A stretch of DNA of 64,000 bases from positions 2,210,001 to 2,274,000 of the forward strand of contig NZ_OY775906.1 in the NCBI RefSeq assembly GCF_963675065.1, given 5' to 3'. The notes beneath the pieces were generated by a model. The model was given only the letters and a program-made list of their open reading frames with translations. It made no database searches and had not been told where the DNA came from. Made by a program: the position numbers and the translations under genes. Shown piece by piece: positions 44,492-52,269 of this stretch (positions within the stretch are counted from its first letter, which is position 1; each line of letters opens with the position of its first letter). This DNA is from an uncultured Draconibacterium sp. (GTDB taxonomy: Bacteria; Bacteroidota; Bacteroidia; Bacteroidales; Prolixibacteraceae).

Positions 44492-45178
44492 TTAGCCCAC
44501 AGGAGCAGGAACTTGTTTTAAAATAACCGATAAAGCTTCTTTCAAACGCACAAGTGCCAAAGGAATATTCCATTGTGCCGAGTCGCGGGGCTCTACATAA
44601 TTCGATATCGATCGTATTTCGTAACATTTTACGCCCATCCAGTTGCAAACATAAAAAACGGCAGCTCCTTCCATCGACTCTACATGAGCTGTAAATTTCT
44701 CTCGCATTTCGGCAATACTGCTATCGCGCCCGTAACTTTTGTTGGTGGTTATTCCTTTTACTTTTTTCAGCTTTATCCAGCCGTTTGAATTACTTGCTTT
44801 CAATAAGCCATTTTCAAACGGAAAATCGTTTATACCAATGTATCCGGATTCAAAAAGCGTAAGAAATTCATGTTGTTTCTCAATACCCAAATCAGCAAAT
44901 TCTTCGCTAACTACATTCACCACCTCACCTATTTTTAGCTCTTGGGTTAAACTTCCGGCCAAACCAATATTAATAACTGCATCGTATTTTTTTTCGCGAA
45001 GTGCGTTTGTTAAATGAAAAGTGACAAACGAGCTTCCTATACCTGATACCAAAATATCAATATTGAAGTCTCCAAATCGGTAAGTTTTCACAAAATGACT
45101 TTCTTCCTCTACTTTATCCAGCTCATCAACAATCAATTTTATTTCCATTGTAGTGGCTGCTACAATCAAAATTTCCAT
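44492..45178 (-). CDS. mqnB: Futalosine hydrolase-like nucleosidase
   Basis: A 228-residue PNP/UDP-family nucleosidase that would cleave futalosine to dehypoxanthine futalosine in the alternative menaquinone route. The core is clear: GIGSSF (46-51), INIGLAGS (69-76), and VESMEGAAVFYVC (166-178). In the catalytic loop SNYVEPRD (192-199), asparagine replaces the aspartate of MTA/SAH nucleosidases (SDxA), which favours MqnB over MTAN. The men operon at 302-7029 already supplies the classical route, so this assignment is notable. Confidence 0.75.
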   Translation of the reverse strand: MEILIVAATTMEIKLIVDELDKVEEESHFVKTYRFGDFNIDILVSGIGSSFVTFHLTNALREKKYDAVINIGLAGSLTQELKIGEVVNVVSEEFADLGIEKQHEFLTLFESGYIGINDFPFENGLLKASNSNGWIKLKKVKGITTNKSYGRDSSIAEMREKFTAHVESMEGAAVFYVCNWMGVKCYEIRSISNYVEPRDSAQWNIPLALVRLKEALSVILKQVPAPVG

Positions 45179-45364
45179 AAATTAAATTTTGTATTTTCTG
45201 TTTCCGATACGCTTCGGAACAATGTCCATTATTACACCAAATCTGTATTTCAACCTTGCTTTTATCACAAGTCATCGTCTCACTCCTTATCAAATCCATA
45301 TACTCATTCATACTGATTTTATAAAAAAAAGTTAATCTTTGTATGTATTAAAATTCTAACAACA

Positions 45365-45988
45365 ATGTGTTCATTAAAGAATAACAACTCAAACGGATAC
45401 CAGCGAACTGATTTGTACAACGAGGAAGCAACCGAACAACTTTCAGGGCATTACAAGGAAATTTTGCAGATCGTTGGTGAAGATCCATCGCGCGAGGGGC
45501 TCAACAAAACTCCGGAAAGAGTAGCAAAAGCCATGCAATTTCTATTGCAGGGTTACCAAATGGATCCGGTAGAAATCCTTCAATCGGCCATGTTTAAAGA
45601 AGACTACCGGCAAATGGTGATTGTAAAAGATATTGAGATTTATTCGATGTGTGAACACCACATGCTTCCATTTATCGGGAAAGCACACGTTGCCTACATT
45701 CCCAACGGAACCATTACCGGGTTAAGTAAAATTGCCCGTGTTGTTGATGTGTTTGCCCGCCGTCTGCAGGTGCAGGAACGGTTAACAACTCAAATAAAAG
45801 ATTGTATTCAGGACACGCTAAAACCACTGGGAGTTGCCGTTGTTATTGAAGCACAACACCTGTGTATGCAAATGCGTGGCGTACAAAAACAACACTCGAT
45901 TACAACTACTTCGGATTTTACGGGGGCTTTTGAAAAAGTAGCTACCCGCGAAGAATTTATTAAACTAATCAGTACCAAGCTGAGCTAA
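45365..45988 (+). CDS. folE: GTP cyclohydrolase I
   Basis: A 207-residue enzyme that opens GTP to dihydroneopterin triphosphate, the first step to tetrahydrofolate. Zinc ligands C96, H99 (MCEHHMLPF) and C167 (HLCMQMRG) are present; the GTP-binding TGLSKIARVVDVFARR follows at 118-133 and the C-terminal QHSITTTSDFTGAF fits type IA. Length and ends are normal. A hairpin of the repeat type (CCTCG..CGAGG, near 46008-46031) lies downstream. Confidence 0.96.
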   Translation: MCSLKNNNSNGYQRTDLYNEEATEQLSGHYKEILQIVGEDPSREGLNKTPERVAKAMQFLLQGYQMDPVEILQSAMFKEDYRQMVIVKDIEIYSMCEHHMLPFIGKAHVAYIPNGTITGLSKIARVVDVFARRLQVQERLTTQIKDCIQDTLKPLGVAVVIEAQHLCMQMRGVQKQHSITTTSDFTGAFEKVATREEFIKLISTKLS

Positions 45989-46101
45989 AAACTACAAAAA
46001 TTGAAACTCCTCGCAGCAAAGCTGACGAGGAATCCGATTCCGTTATGGACTTTCTTATTGTCTTGTTCGCTTACCCCGAGGCAAAGCCATCAGGAATGCG
46101 C

Positions 46102-47214
46102 TTACCGGAATTCGATACACACCGGCGCCGGCAAACTAATTTGTTTTCCGCTAAATTCGGGCATTCCTGAATTGGTGTCAATTTTGAAAACAGTAATATT
46201 GTGACTGCGCTGATTGGCAACCAGCATCCATTTTCCATCGGGTGTGATTCCAAAATTCCGTGGCCAGTCACCTTCCACCGATACAGTTCCTAAAAATATC
46301 AATTCCTGATCGGCTTTTACCTTAAAAACAGCTATTGAATTGTGCCCGCGGTTTGAGCCATACAAATACTGCCCGTCTTTTGAAAAATGAATATCAGCGC
46401 AATAACTCTCGCCATCAAAATCTTTTGGCAAGGTTGAAATATTTTGAAATACCGACCACTTATCGCCTTCTTTACGAACTGCCGAAATGGTTGAGTTTAG
46501 TTCATTTATCACATAAATTACATTTTCGTCTGGGTGAAAAACAAAATGCCTTGGGCCGGAACCTGCCGGCAGTTTTACAAATTCCTGATTGTAACGCCCC
46601 AAACTTCCATTCTCGAAATGAAAGATATTTAACTGATCAGTTCCCAGGTCGGCACTAAAAATGCTCGGCTCTTTTGTTGAGAACTTTATGGAATGAGCAT
46701 GTGGTTGCGTCTGATTAGGATGAACACTTTTGCCTGTATTTTTAACAACTACCAGCGCTTTCTTCAGGCTGCCATCTTCATTTACAGGGTACACCGAAGT
46801 TGTTCCTCCGCCATAGGTTGCAATTGCCACGTACTTCCTGTCGGGCGAAACATCAATATGGCAAGGGCCGCTTCCATTTGAGGTCTGCTTATTCAGGAAG
46901 TGTAATCCCCCTGTCGTGTCGAGTTTGTATGCAACTACATACCCACCTGATGGTTCAACTTCAGGCGTTGTGCGCGAAACGGTATATAAAAACTCCTCAT
47001 CAGGTCCTAAACGCAAAAACGACGGATTATCTATTCCCTTGAAAGTGGAGAGCAAATCAATATCACCGGTTTCGGTATTTAAACTACAGTAGTTTATTCC
47101 TTCCGCACCTTCGGAAGTAAAAGTTCCTACATAAAACAGCTGTTTTTCCTGCGCGTATCCGGCAGTTACACAAAGCAAAATTAATAGGCAATTAAACAAA
47201 ATATTACGTAACAT
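46102..47214 (-). CDS. Lactonase family protein (6-phosphogluconolactonase type)
   Basis: A 370-residue seven-bladed beta-propeller of the Pgl/YbhE kind with an N-terminal signal peptide (MLRNILFNCLLILLCVTAGYA), so it is periplasmic or exported rather than a cytosolic pentose-phosphate enzyme. Repeated blades are seen, for example YVAIATYGGGT, GPRHFVFHPDE and GHNSIAVFKV. Substrate of the exported form is unknown. ATG 47214 is chosen; the longer frame to 47307 overlaps the divergent CDGSH gene. Confidence 0.88.
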   Translation of the reverse strand: MLRNILFNCLLILLCVTAGYAQEKQLFYVGTFTSEGAEGINYCSLNTETGDIDLLSTFKGIDNPSFLRLGPDEEFLYTVSRTTPEVEPSGGYVVAYKLDTTGGLHFLNKQTSNGSGPCHIDVSPDRKYVAIATYGGGTTSVYPVNEDGSLKKALVVVKNTGKSVHPNQTQPHAHSIKFSTKEPSIFSADLGTDQLNIFHFENGSLGRYNQEFVKLPAGSGPRHFVFHPDENVIYVINELNSTISAVRKEGDKWSVFQNISTLPKDFDGESYCADIHFSKDGQYLYGSNRGHNSIAVFKVKADQELIFLGTVSVEGDWPRNFGITPDGKWMLVANQRSHNITVFKIDTNSGMPEFSGKQISLPAPVCIEFR

Positions 47215-47227
47215 ATTTGTATATTTA

Positions 47228-47485
47228 ATGAACACAAAAATAAAAAACATGAAAAAACCTGTAATAGCTGAAAAAGCACCAAAAGCACTTACTCTTGAGC
47301 CGGGCACCTACTATTGGTGCGCCTGTGGACGAAGTAAAAACCAACCTTTTTGCGACGGATCGCACAAGGGAACGGAATTCACTCCACTACCATTCGATAT
47401 CGACGAGAAAAAGGAAGTTTGGCTTTGTCAATGCAAACATTCCAAAAATAAGCCTTTTTGCGATGGCACCCATCGAACTTTATAG
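47228..47485 (+). CDS. CDGSH iron-sulfur protein with two clusters
   Basis: An 85-residue protein with two complete [2Fe-2S] motifs of the C-x-C-x2-S-x3-P-x-C-D-G-(S/T)-H kind: C31, C33, C42, H46 and C67, C69, C78, H82. It is a small cytosolic redox or sensing protein of unknown partner. A second start at 47249 (residue 8) is possible. It is divergent from the lactonase (13 bp) and convergent with the flavin reductase-rubredoxin gene (15 bp), another electron carrier. Confidence 0.93.
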   Translation: MNTKIKNMKKPVIAEKAPKALTLEPGTYYWCACGRSKNQPFCDGSHKGTEFTPLPFDIDEKKEVWLCQCKHSKNKPFCDGTHRTL

Positions 47486-47499
47486 CGTTTAACAGCTTA

Positions 47500-48246
47500 T
47501 TAAACCTTCGTAAAATCGTCTTTTGAAGCGTTGCAGATCGGGCATTTCCAATCGTCAGGCAAATCTTCAAAAGGCGTTCCCGGAGGTATTCCAAGCGCAG
47601 GATCACCCTCTTCAGGATCGTACTGGTAACCACAAATATTACACGAATACACACCATCGTCGCTTTCTGTTTTTCCAGCCTCCTCCGGCTTTTCAACCAC
47701 CTCATCGTAAATTACGGGCTCAGGCTCATCCTCCAGTTTATCTTTATCGATATAAGTAGGCGAATTTTTAGGCGAACGCATTTTGTACTTGGCATGATAA
47801 TAAGCATAGGTTAGCGGTTCTTCATCCGACAGTTTATCGCCGTCAACCACCTCGGCAGTTATTAAATAATGCGACCCCACGTCGGCGTAATCAATCACTT
47901 CGCAATCAAACCACGCCACCGACGAATCAACAACGATTGGAGCACCGGTTTTTGCCGTTATGGTTTCAACACCCTGAAACTTGTCAATATCAGCCCCCGA
48001 CATAAATCCAAACTTTCCGATCAACGAGGTATCAACCTCTTTCTTCAACACGGAGATTGAGAACTTTTTACTATCAATAATTTTTTGGGCAGAGTAGTTA
48101 TTTTTATTACAACTTATGGCAATTTTCGATGGCTCGGCAGTAATCTGAAAAGCTGTGTTTGCAATGTAACCGGCTTTTTCTCCGTTCAATTCTGTAGCAA
48201 TTAAATACAAGCCATAACTTAATTTATGAAAGGCGGAATAATTCAT
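47500..48246 (-). CDS. Flavin reductase-rubredoxin fusion (Hrb-like)
   Basis: A 248-residue two-domain electron carrier. Residues 1-155 are a FMN-binding flavin reductase domain (SFGLYLIATELNG-like opening, NTAFQITAEP, SGADIDKFQG); residues ~200-248 are a complete rubredoxin with YSCNICGYQYD and WKCPICNA, whose four cysteines bind one iron. A charged linker (about 165-198) joins them. The same architecture, called high-molecular-weight rubredoxin, donates electrons to FprA in Moorella; an FprA without its own rubredoxin lies at 13180-14388. Confidence 0.9.
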   Translation of the reverse strand: MNYSAFHKLSYGLYLIATELNGEKAGYIANTAFQITAEPSKIAISCNKNNYSAQKIIDSKKFSISVLKKEVDTSLIGKFGFMSGADIDKFQGVETITAKTGAPIVVDSSVAWFDCEVIDYADVGSHYLITAEVVDGDKLSDEEPLTYAYYHAKYKMRSPKNSPTYIDKDKLEDEPEPVIYDEVVEKPEEAGKTESDDGVYSCNICGYQYDPEEGDPALGIPPGTPFEDLPDDWKCPICNASKDDFTKV

Positions 48247-48650
48247 TCTTTATTATTTTTTGAATTTCATTTGTTTAAATTTAACAATACATTTTCAATT
48301 TCACCTACCACTGCACTTTTAAATTCTAACATTTTATACAAGCCCTGTGCATCGGCAACAATAAAAATGTCTGTCGATTTTCGAAACTACAACACCAAAA
48401 GAAAGCCGGAGTTCAGAATGAAAAACACCCTTACCAGGAAATATTACAGAAATACGGAAACAATTTATGGTAGAATACTTTTTTGGGCACAAAAAAAAGA
48501 AGAGGAAAACTTACAAACCCACGCAAAATCAAGGGAACTAGGCACAAATAATTTAAAATTGGGAATATCTTCTAATTATTTTCCAATATTTGGACATTTT
48601 GTTTGATAGATCCTCACATTTCACTATTTTTAAGAACTCTAAATAAAAAA
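48247..48650. other. 400-bp gap upstream of the NtrC-type regulator
   Basis: AT-rich, with no recognisable gene. A ~120-codon frame on the plus strand has no homologous features and atypical composition. No sigma-54 (-24/-12) site was found. Confidence 0.3.
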
Positions 48651-50009
48651 ATGGCCAACCAGAAACTCAGAAATAACTACAAAGTTTACATTGTAGAAGA
48701 CAATGTACTTTACGCCAGAGTGCTAAAGAAGCAACTCATGGATGATCAGTTACAGGTAAAAGTGTTTCACAACGGGACAGACTTCATTAATGCAATGAGC
48801 GAAAAACCTGATGTGGTAACGCTTGACTATACGCTCCCCGACATGACAGGGAAAGAAGTACTTGCTAAAATTCAGGAGAAAATCCCGGATACTCATGTTA
48901 TTGTAATTTCAGCACAGGACGATATTTCCACCGCTATTGAGCTGATGAAAAACGGTGCCTACGATTACATTATGAAAGCGCCCGACACCAGGGAAAAGCT
49001 GAGTAACATTATCCGGAATATTTACCGCACCGATCAGCTGCAGACCGAGAATACAAATTTGAAGGAAGCGGTTGCTGAAAAATACAATTTCAAAAACCTG
49101 ATTAAAGGTAACAGCCGCGAAATTGAGCACGTTTTTGAGTTAATGAACAAAGCAACTCAAACCAATATTTCAGTATCCATTTCGGGAGAAACCGGAACGG
49201 GTAAAGAACTGGTTGCCAAAGGAATTCACTATAATTCGAAACGCAGTGCCAAACCGTTTATAGCAGTAAACGTTTCGGCCATCCCCGACGGATTGATCGA
49301 GAGTGAATTGTTCGGACACGAAAAAGGTGCTTTTACAGGTGCCGATTTCCAAAAGATCGGAAAATTTGAGGCCGCCAACGGAGGTACACTTTTCCTCGAT
49401 GAAATTGCCGACCTGAACATAAACCTTCAGGCAAAATTGCTGCGTGTTTTACAGGAACGAGAGTTAGTACGCCTGGGGGGCCACGATGTAATACCACTTG
49501 ATGTACGCATTATTTCGGCAACACATAAAAACCTGGCCACTTTGTCGGGCGACGACCAGTTCAGACAAGACCTTTACTACCGTTTACTGGGTTTACCAAT
49601 TGAAATTCCACCTTTACGCCAGCGCGGAAACGACAAAATTTTGCTAGCTAAGTTTTTTGTTGATGAGTTTTGCCGCGAAAATGATATGGACCCAAAAACC
49701 CTTTCGTCTGAAGCGAAACAAATGTTGTCGAACTACCACTATCCCGGCAACATCAGAGAGCTAAAAGCAATTATGGAGCTGGCCTGCGTAATGTGTAGTC
49801 GCGATGTGATTAAACCGAGCCACCTGAATATGAATGTTGACGAAAGCGTGCAAAACCTGCTCGCCCAGGAAAAAACACTTGAAGAATACAACAACGAAAT
49901 TGTAAAATTCTTTTTGAATAAATACAATCAGAATGTAAGGCTGGTAGCATCGAAATTAGGGATCGGAAAATCGACCATTTACCGGATGTTACAAAAACAT
50001 ATGGATTAA
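48651..50009 (+). CDS. Sigma-54-dependent response regulator, NtrC family
   Basis: A 452-residue three-domain activator: receiver (1-120) with phospho-acceptor D59 in TLDYTLPDMTG, AAA+ domain (about 145-375) with Walker A GETGTGKELVA, the sigma-54 contact loop GAFTGA and GGTLFLDEIADL, and a C-terminal Fis-type HTH (VRLVASKLGIGKSTIYRML). No histidine kinase is adjacent, so it is an orphan regulator here. ATG 48651 is preferred; an upstream TTG at 48603 would add 16 residues before the receiver. Confidence 0.93.
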   Translation: MANQKLRNNYKVYIVEDNVLYARVLKKQLMDDQLQVKVFHNGTDFINAMSEKPDVVTLDYTLPDMTGKEVLAKIQEKIPDTHVIVISAQDDISTAIELMKNGAYDYIMKAPDTREKLSNIIRNIYRTDQLQTENTNLKEAVAEKYNFKNLIKGNSREIEHVFELMNKATQTNISVSISGETGTGKELVAKGIHYNSKRSAKPFIAVNVSAIPDGLIESELFGHEKGAFTGADFQKIGKFEAANGGTLFLDEIADLNINLQAKLLRVLQERELVRLGGHDVIPLDVRIISATHKNLATLSGDDQFRQDLYYRLLGLPIEIPPLRQRGNDKILLAKFFVDEFCRENDMDPKTLSSEAKQMLSNYHYPGNIRELKAIMELACVMCSRDVIKPSHLNMNVDESVQNLLAQEKTLEEYNNEIVKFFLNKYNQNVRLVASKLGIGKSTIYRMLQKHMD

Positions 50010-50030
50010 GCACACTATTAATAGCATAAA

Positions 50031-50065
50031 AAAATCCCGGACCTGTCAAGTCCGGGATTTTTTTA
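50031..50065. terminator. Bidirectional terminator (NtrC-type / fabD)
   Basis: AAAATCCCGGAC and GTCCGGGATTTT form a 12-bp stem with T-run and A-run flanks, between convergent genes. A repeat word (GTCAGTCTGAGCATAGTCGA) follows at about 50086. Confidence 0.9.
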
Positions 50066-50111
50066 TCCATATCGTTAATCCAAACGTCAGTCTGAGCATA
50101 GTCGAAGACTT

Positions 50112-50999
50112 CTATCCTTCGTAACTGTTCACACCAGCAGTTTCCATTTTACGGTCAACCTTTTTAACCAATCCCTGTAACACTTTACCCGGACCAACTT
50201 CGGTAAACGAAGTAGCTCCGTCGGCGATCATATTTTGTACGATCTGTGTCCATTTTACAGGAGCAGTAAGCTGAGCAATCAGGTTTTCTTTGATCACCGC
50301 AGGATCAGAAACCGGTTTTGCTTCAACATTCTGATAAACCGGACAAGTGGGTTGATTAAATGTAGTTGCTTCAATGGCAGCAGCCAGCTCTTCGCGGGCA
50401 GGCTCCATAAACGGCGAGTGGAAAGCACCACCAACAACCAGTTTCAATGCACGTTTTGCACCTTTTTCGGTTAACAACGCACAAGCCTTGTCAATTCCTG
50501 CCTCAGAGCCAGAAATTACCAATTGCCCCGGACAATTGTAGTTTGCAGGAACTACTACGTCGTCGATTTCAGCACAAACTGCCTCAACAACTTCGTCTTC
50601 CAGTCCTACAATTGCTGCCATTGTTGACGGTTCAACTTCGCATGCTTTTTGCATGGCCATAGCACGCTGTGCAACCAGTCTTAAACCATCTTCAAAATTC
50701 AGTGTTCCGTTTGCAACCAGTGCCGAAAACTCACCCAACGAGTGACCTGCAACCATATCAGGAGCAAAATCCTTTAATGTTTTCGCCAATAATACAGAGT
50801 GTAGGAAAATGGCTGGTTGAGTTACTTTTGTTTGTTTCAGATCTTCAACTTCACCTTCGAACATGATGTTGGTGATATTGAAACCTAAAATATCGTTTGC
50901 TTTTTCGAAAAGTGCTTTTGCTTCAGCAGAATTTTCATATAAATCCTTTCCCATTCCCGGGAATTGAGCTCCCTGACCAGGGAATACAAATGCCTTCAT
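50112..50999 (-). CDS. fabD: Malonyl-CoA:ACP transacylase
   Basis: A 295-residue enzyme that loads malonate on acyl carrier protein for fatty-acid synthesis. The N-terminal GQGAQFPGMG (8-17), nucleophile S87 in GHSLGE and catalytic histidine in GGAFHSPFM (about 193) are present, as is the QRAMAMQ arginine that binds the malonyl carboxylate. No other fab gene is adjacent. A -7 box lies upstream. Confidence 0.96.
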   Translation of the reverse strand: MKAFVFPGQGAQFPGMGKDLYENSAEAKALFEKANDILGFNITNIMFEGEVEDLKQTKVTQPAIFLHSVLLAKTLKDFAPDMVAGHSLGEFSALVANGTLNFEDGLRLVAQRAMAMQKACEVEPSTMAAIVGLEDEVVEAVCAEIDDVVVPANYNCPGQLVISGSEAGIDKACALLTEKGAKRALKLVVGGAFHSPFMEPAREELAAAIEATTFNQPTCPVYQNVEAKPVSDPAVIKENLIAQLTAPVKWTQIVQNMIADGATSFTEVGPGKVLQGLVKKVDRKMETAGVNSYEG

Positions 51000-51026
51000 A
51001 ATTTTTTGTTTTTAAAAATCCGGCGA

Positions 51027-51034
51027 CAAAGTTA
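51027..51034 (-). promoter_or_regulatory. Bacteroidota -7 box of fabD
   Basis: Minus-strand TAACTTTG matches TANNTTTG, 28 bp before the start codon. Confidence 0.45.
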
Positions 51035-51099
51035 CACTAATTTTATAAGCACAAAATCCTTTTATGCACCAATGCCAATAATTTGATAAAATGTTTGTT

Positions 51100-51525
51100 A
51101 GGAAATCGAACATCAGGTTATTCGGGTCGAGAATTAGGAAAACATGATGCTAGATACTGGATGTGACAAACTGTTAAATTGAGAAATTGTTCTAATTGTA
51201 AGATTGTAAAACCTGCAACTCAATATTTAACCTACGCCCCTTTTTGACTTTTTACTTTTGCCTTGTCACTGGATACTGGATACCCCGACGCTCCCGCTCG
51301 GGATTTGGCTGTGGCCAATTTTCAATTCGCTTCGCTCAAATTGATACTTGATTCTGATGCTGGATGCTGGATTCTCGATACTGGAAGCTCGCGGCTCGCG
51401 GCTCGTAACTCGTAGCTTCCAACTCACACCACTTTTGCCTTCTCTTGGATTCTCGATTCTCGATACTGAAAGCTAGTGGTTCGCGGCTCGCGGCTCGCAA
51501 CTAGTAGCTCGTGGCTAGTAACACT
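51100..51525. repeat. Dense cluster of degenerate dispersed repeats
   Basis: About 425 bp without a gene. It has a tandem partial duplication: ATTCTCGATACTG.A.AGCT followed by GCTCGCGGCTCG-type words starts at 51371 and again at 51456 (85 bp apart). It also holds GGATACCCCGACGCTCCC...GGGATT (51280-51305), matching the element inside the men operon, and AGCTCGTGGCTAGTAAC matching 14725-14741. The unit spacing is irregular, so it is not a CRISPR. Confidence 0.75.
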
Positions 51526-52053
51526 TTAACCTTTAAACACAAAATAAATAACCACATATTTCAGCAAAAGCCCTAAAATACTTACCACCAGGAATCGCCT
51601 AAAATCGTAACGCAACATTCCGGCTGCCAGTGCAATTACAGGCGATGAAAGCGGAAACAGGTTAAATACAAAAATGGTAAGCATCCCAAATTGTTGAATT
51701 TTTCGCTCGGCTTTTTCAATCCTTTTCTGTCCCATCAGTTCAATAATTTTATTGGGACGCAACAAACGGCCAATGGCATAATCGATACACTGCGCCGCAA
51801 CTGCTGTTAACATTGCCGTGGCAATTAAATCAAATCCGGAATAATAGGGCAAATAATAGATAAACGCCAATTCAACCGGCATTAGTAAAAAGAAAAGGTA
51901 GCCGGCAAAGTGAATAAGGCCAAAGGAAAAGATACTTTCGGTTTTATCGGCATAGAGTTCGCGACCGATGGTGAATGAGAACAGGCAAATAGCAATAACC
52001 GAAGCAAACAAGATAAAATAAAACTTTTTGGGTATTGCTATTTTGCCGTTCAT
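51526..52053 (-). CDS. VTT (SNARE-associated/DedA-like) membrane protein
   Basis: A 175-residue protein with four to five hydrophobic segments. The VTT-like core is recognisable: ATAMLTAVAAQCIDYAIGRLL and, near the end, FNLFPLSSPVIALAAGMLRYDFRRFL, which carries the family's F..PG/P-x3-ALAAG feature. Relatives are lipid scramblases or transporters; function here is unknown. Its stop lies next to a dense repeat cluster. Confidence 0.75.
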   Translation of the reverse strand: MNGKIAIPKKFYFILFASVIAICLFSFTIGRELYADKTESIFSFGLIHFAGYLFFLLMPVELAFIYYLPYYSGFDLIATAMLTAVAAQCIDYAIGRLLRPNKIIELMGQKRIEKAERKIQQFGMLTIFVFNLFPLSSPVIALAAGMLRYDFRRFLVVSILGLLLKYVVIYFVFKG

Positions 52054-52269
52054 GTAAAACAGGATTATAAGTCAACAACTAATCTGATAGTAAAGTTACG
52101 CAAATGATTTGTTGCTTCTAATTTTATCGACCACTGACTAATTACGCCCGTTAAGTAGCGAATTTTAACCGACAATCTATCCTGTAAGAGAAAATCCCAA
52201 ACAGATTCCATTGCAATGCATCGAGAATCCGTCAGCGTTTTTTATAGAAATATAATTACGGAATACCAC

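Noticed and set aside
48226..48606. 126-codon frame before the NtrC-type regulator
   Set aside because: It begins inside the divergent flavin reductase gene, has no recognisable features or good start context, and its composition is that of AT-rich intergenic DNA.
51361..51522. Possible CRISPR-like array
   Set aside because: Units are degenerate, of unequal length and without unique spacers between identical repeats; no cas gene is nearby.
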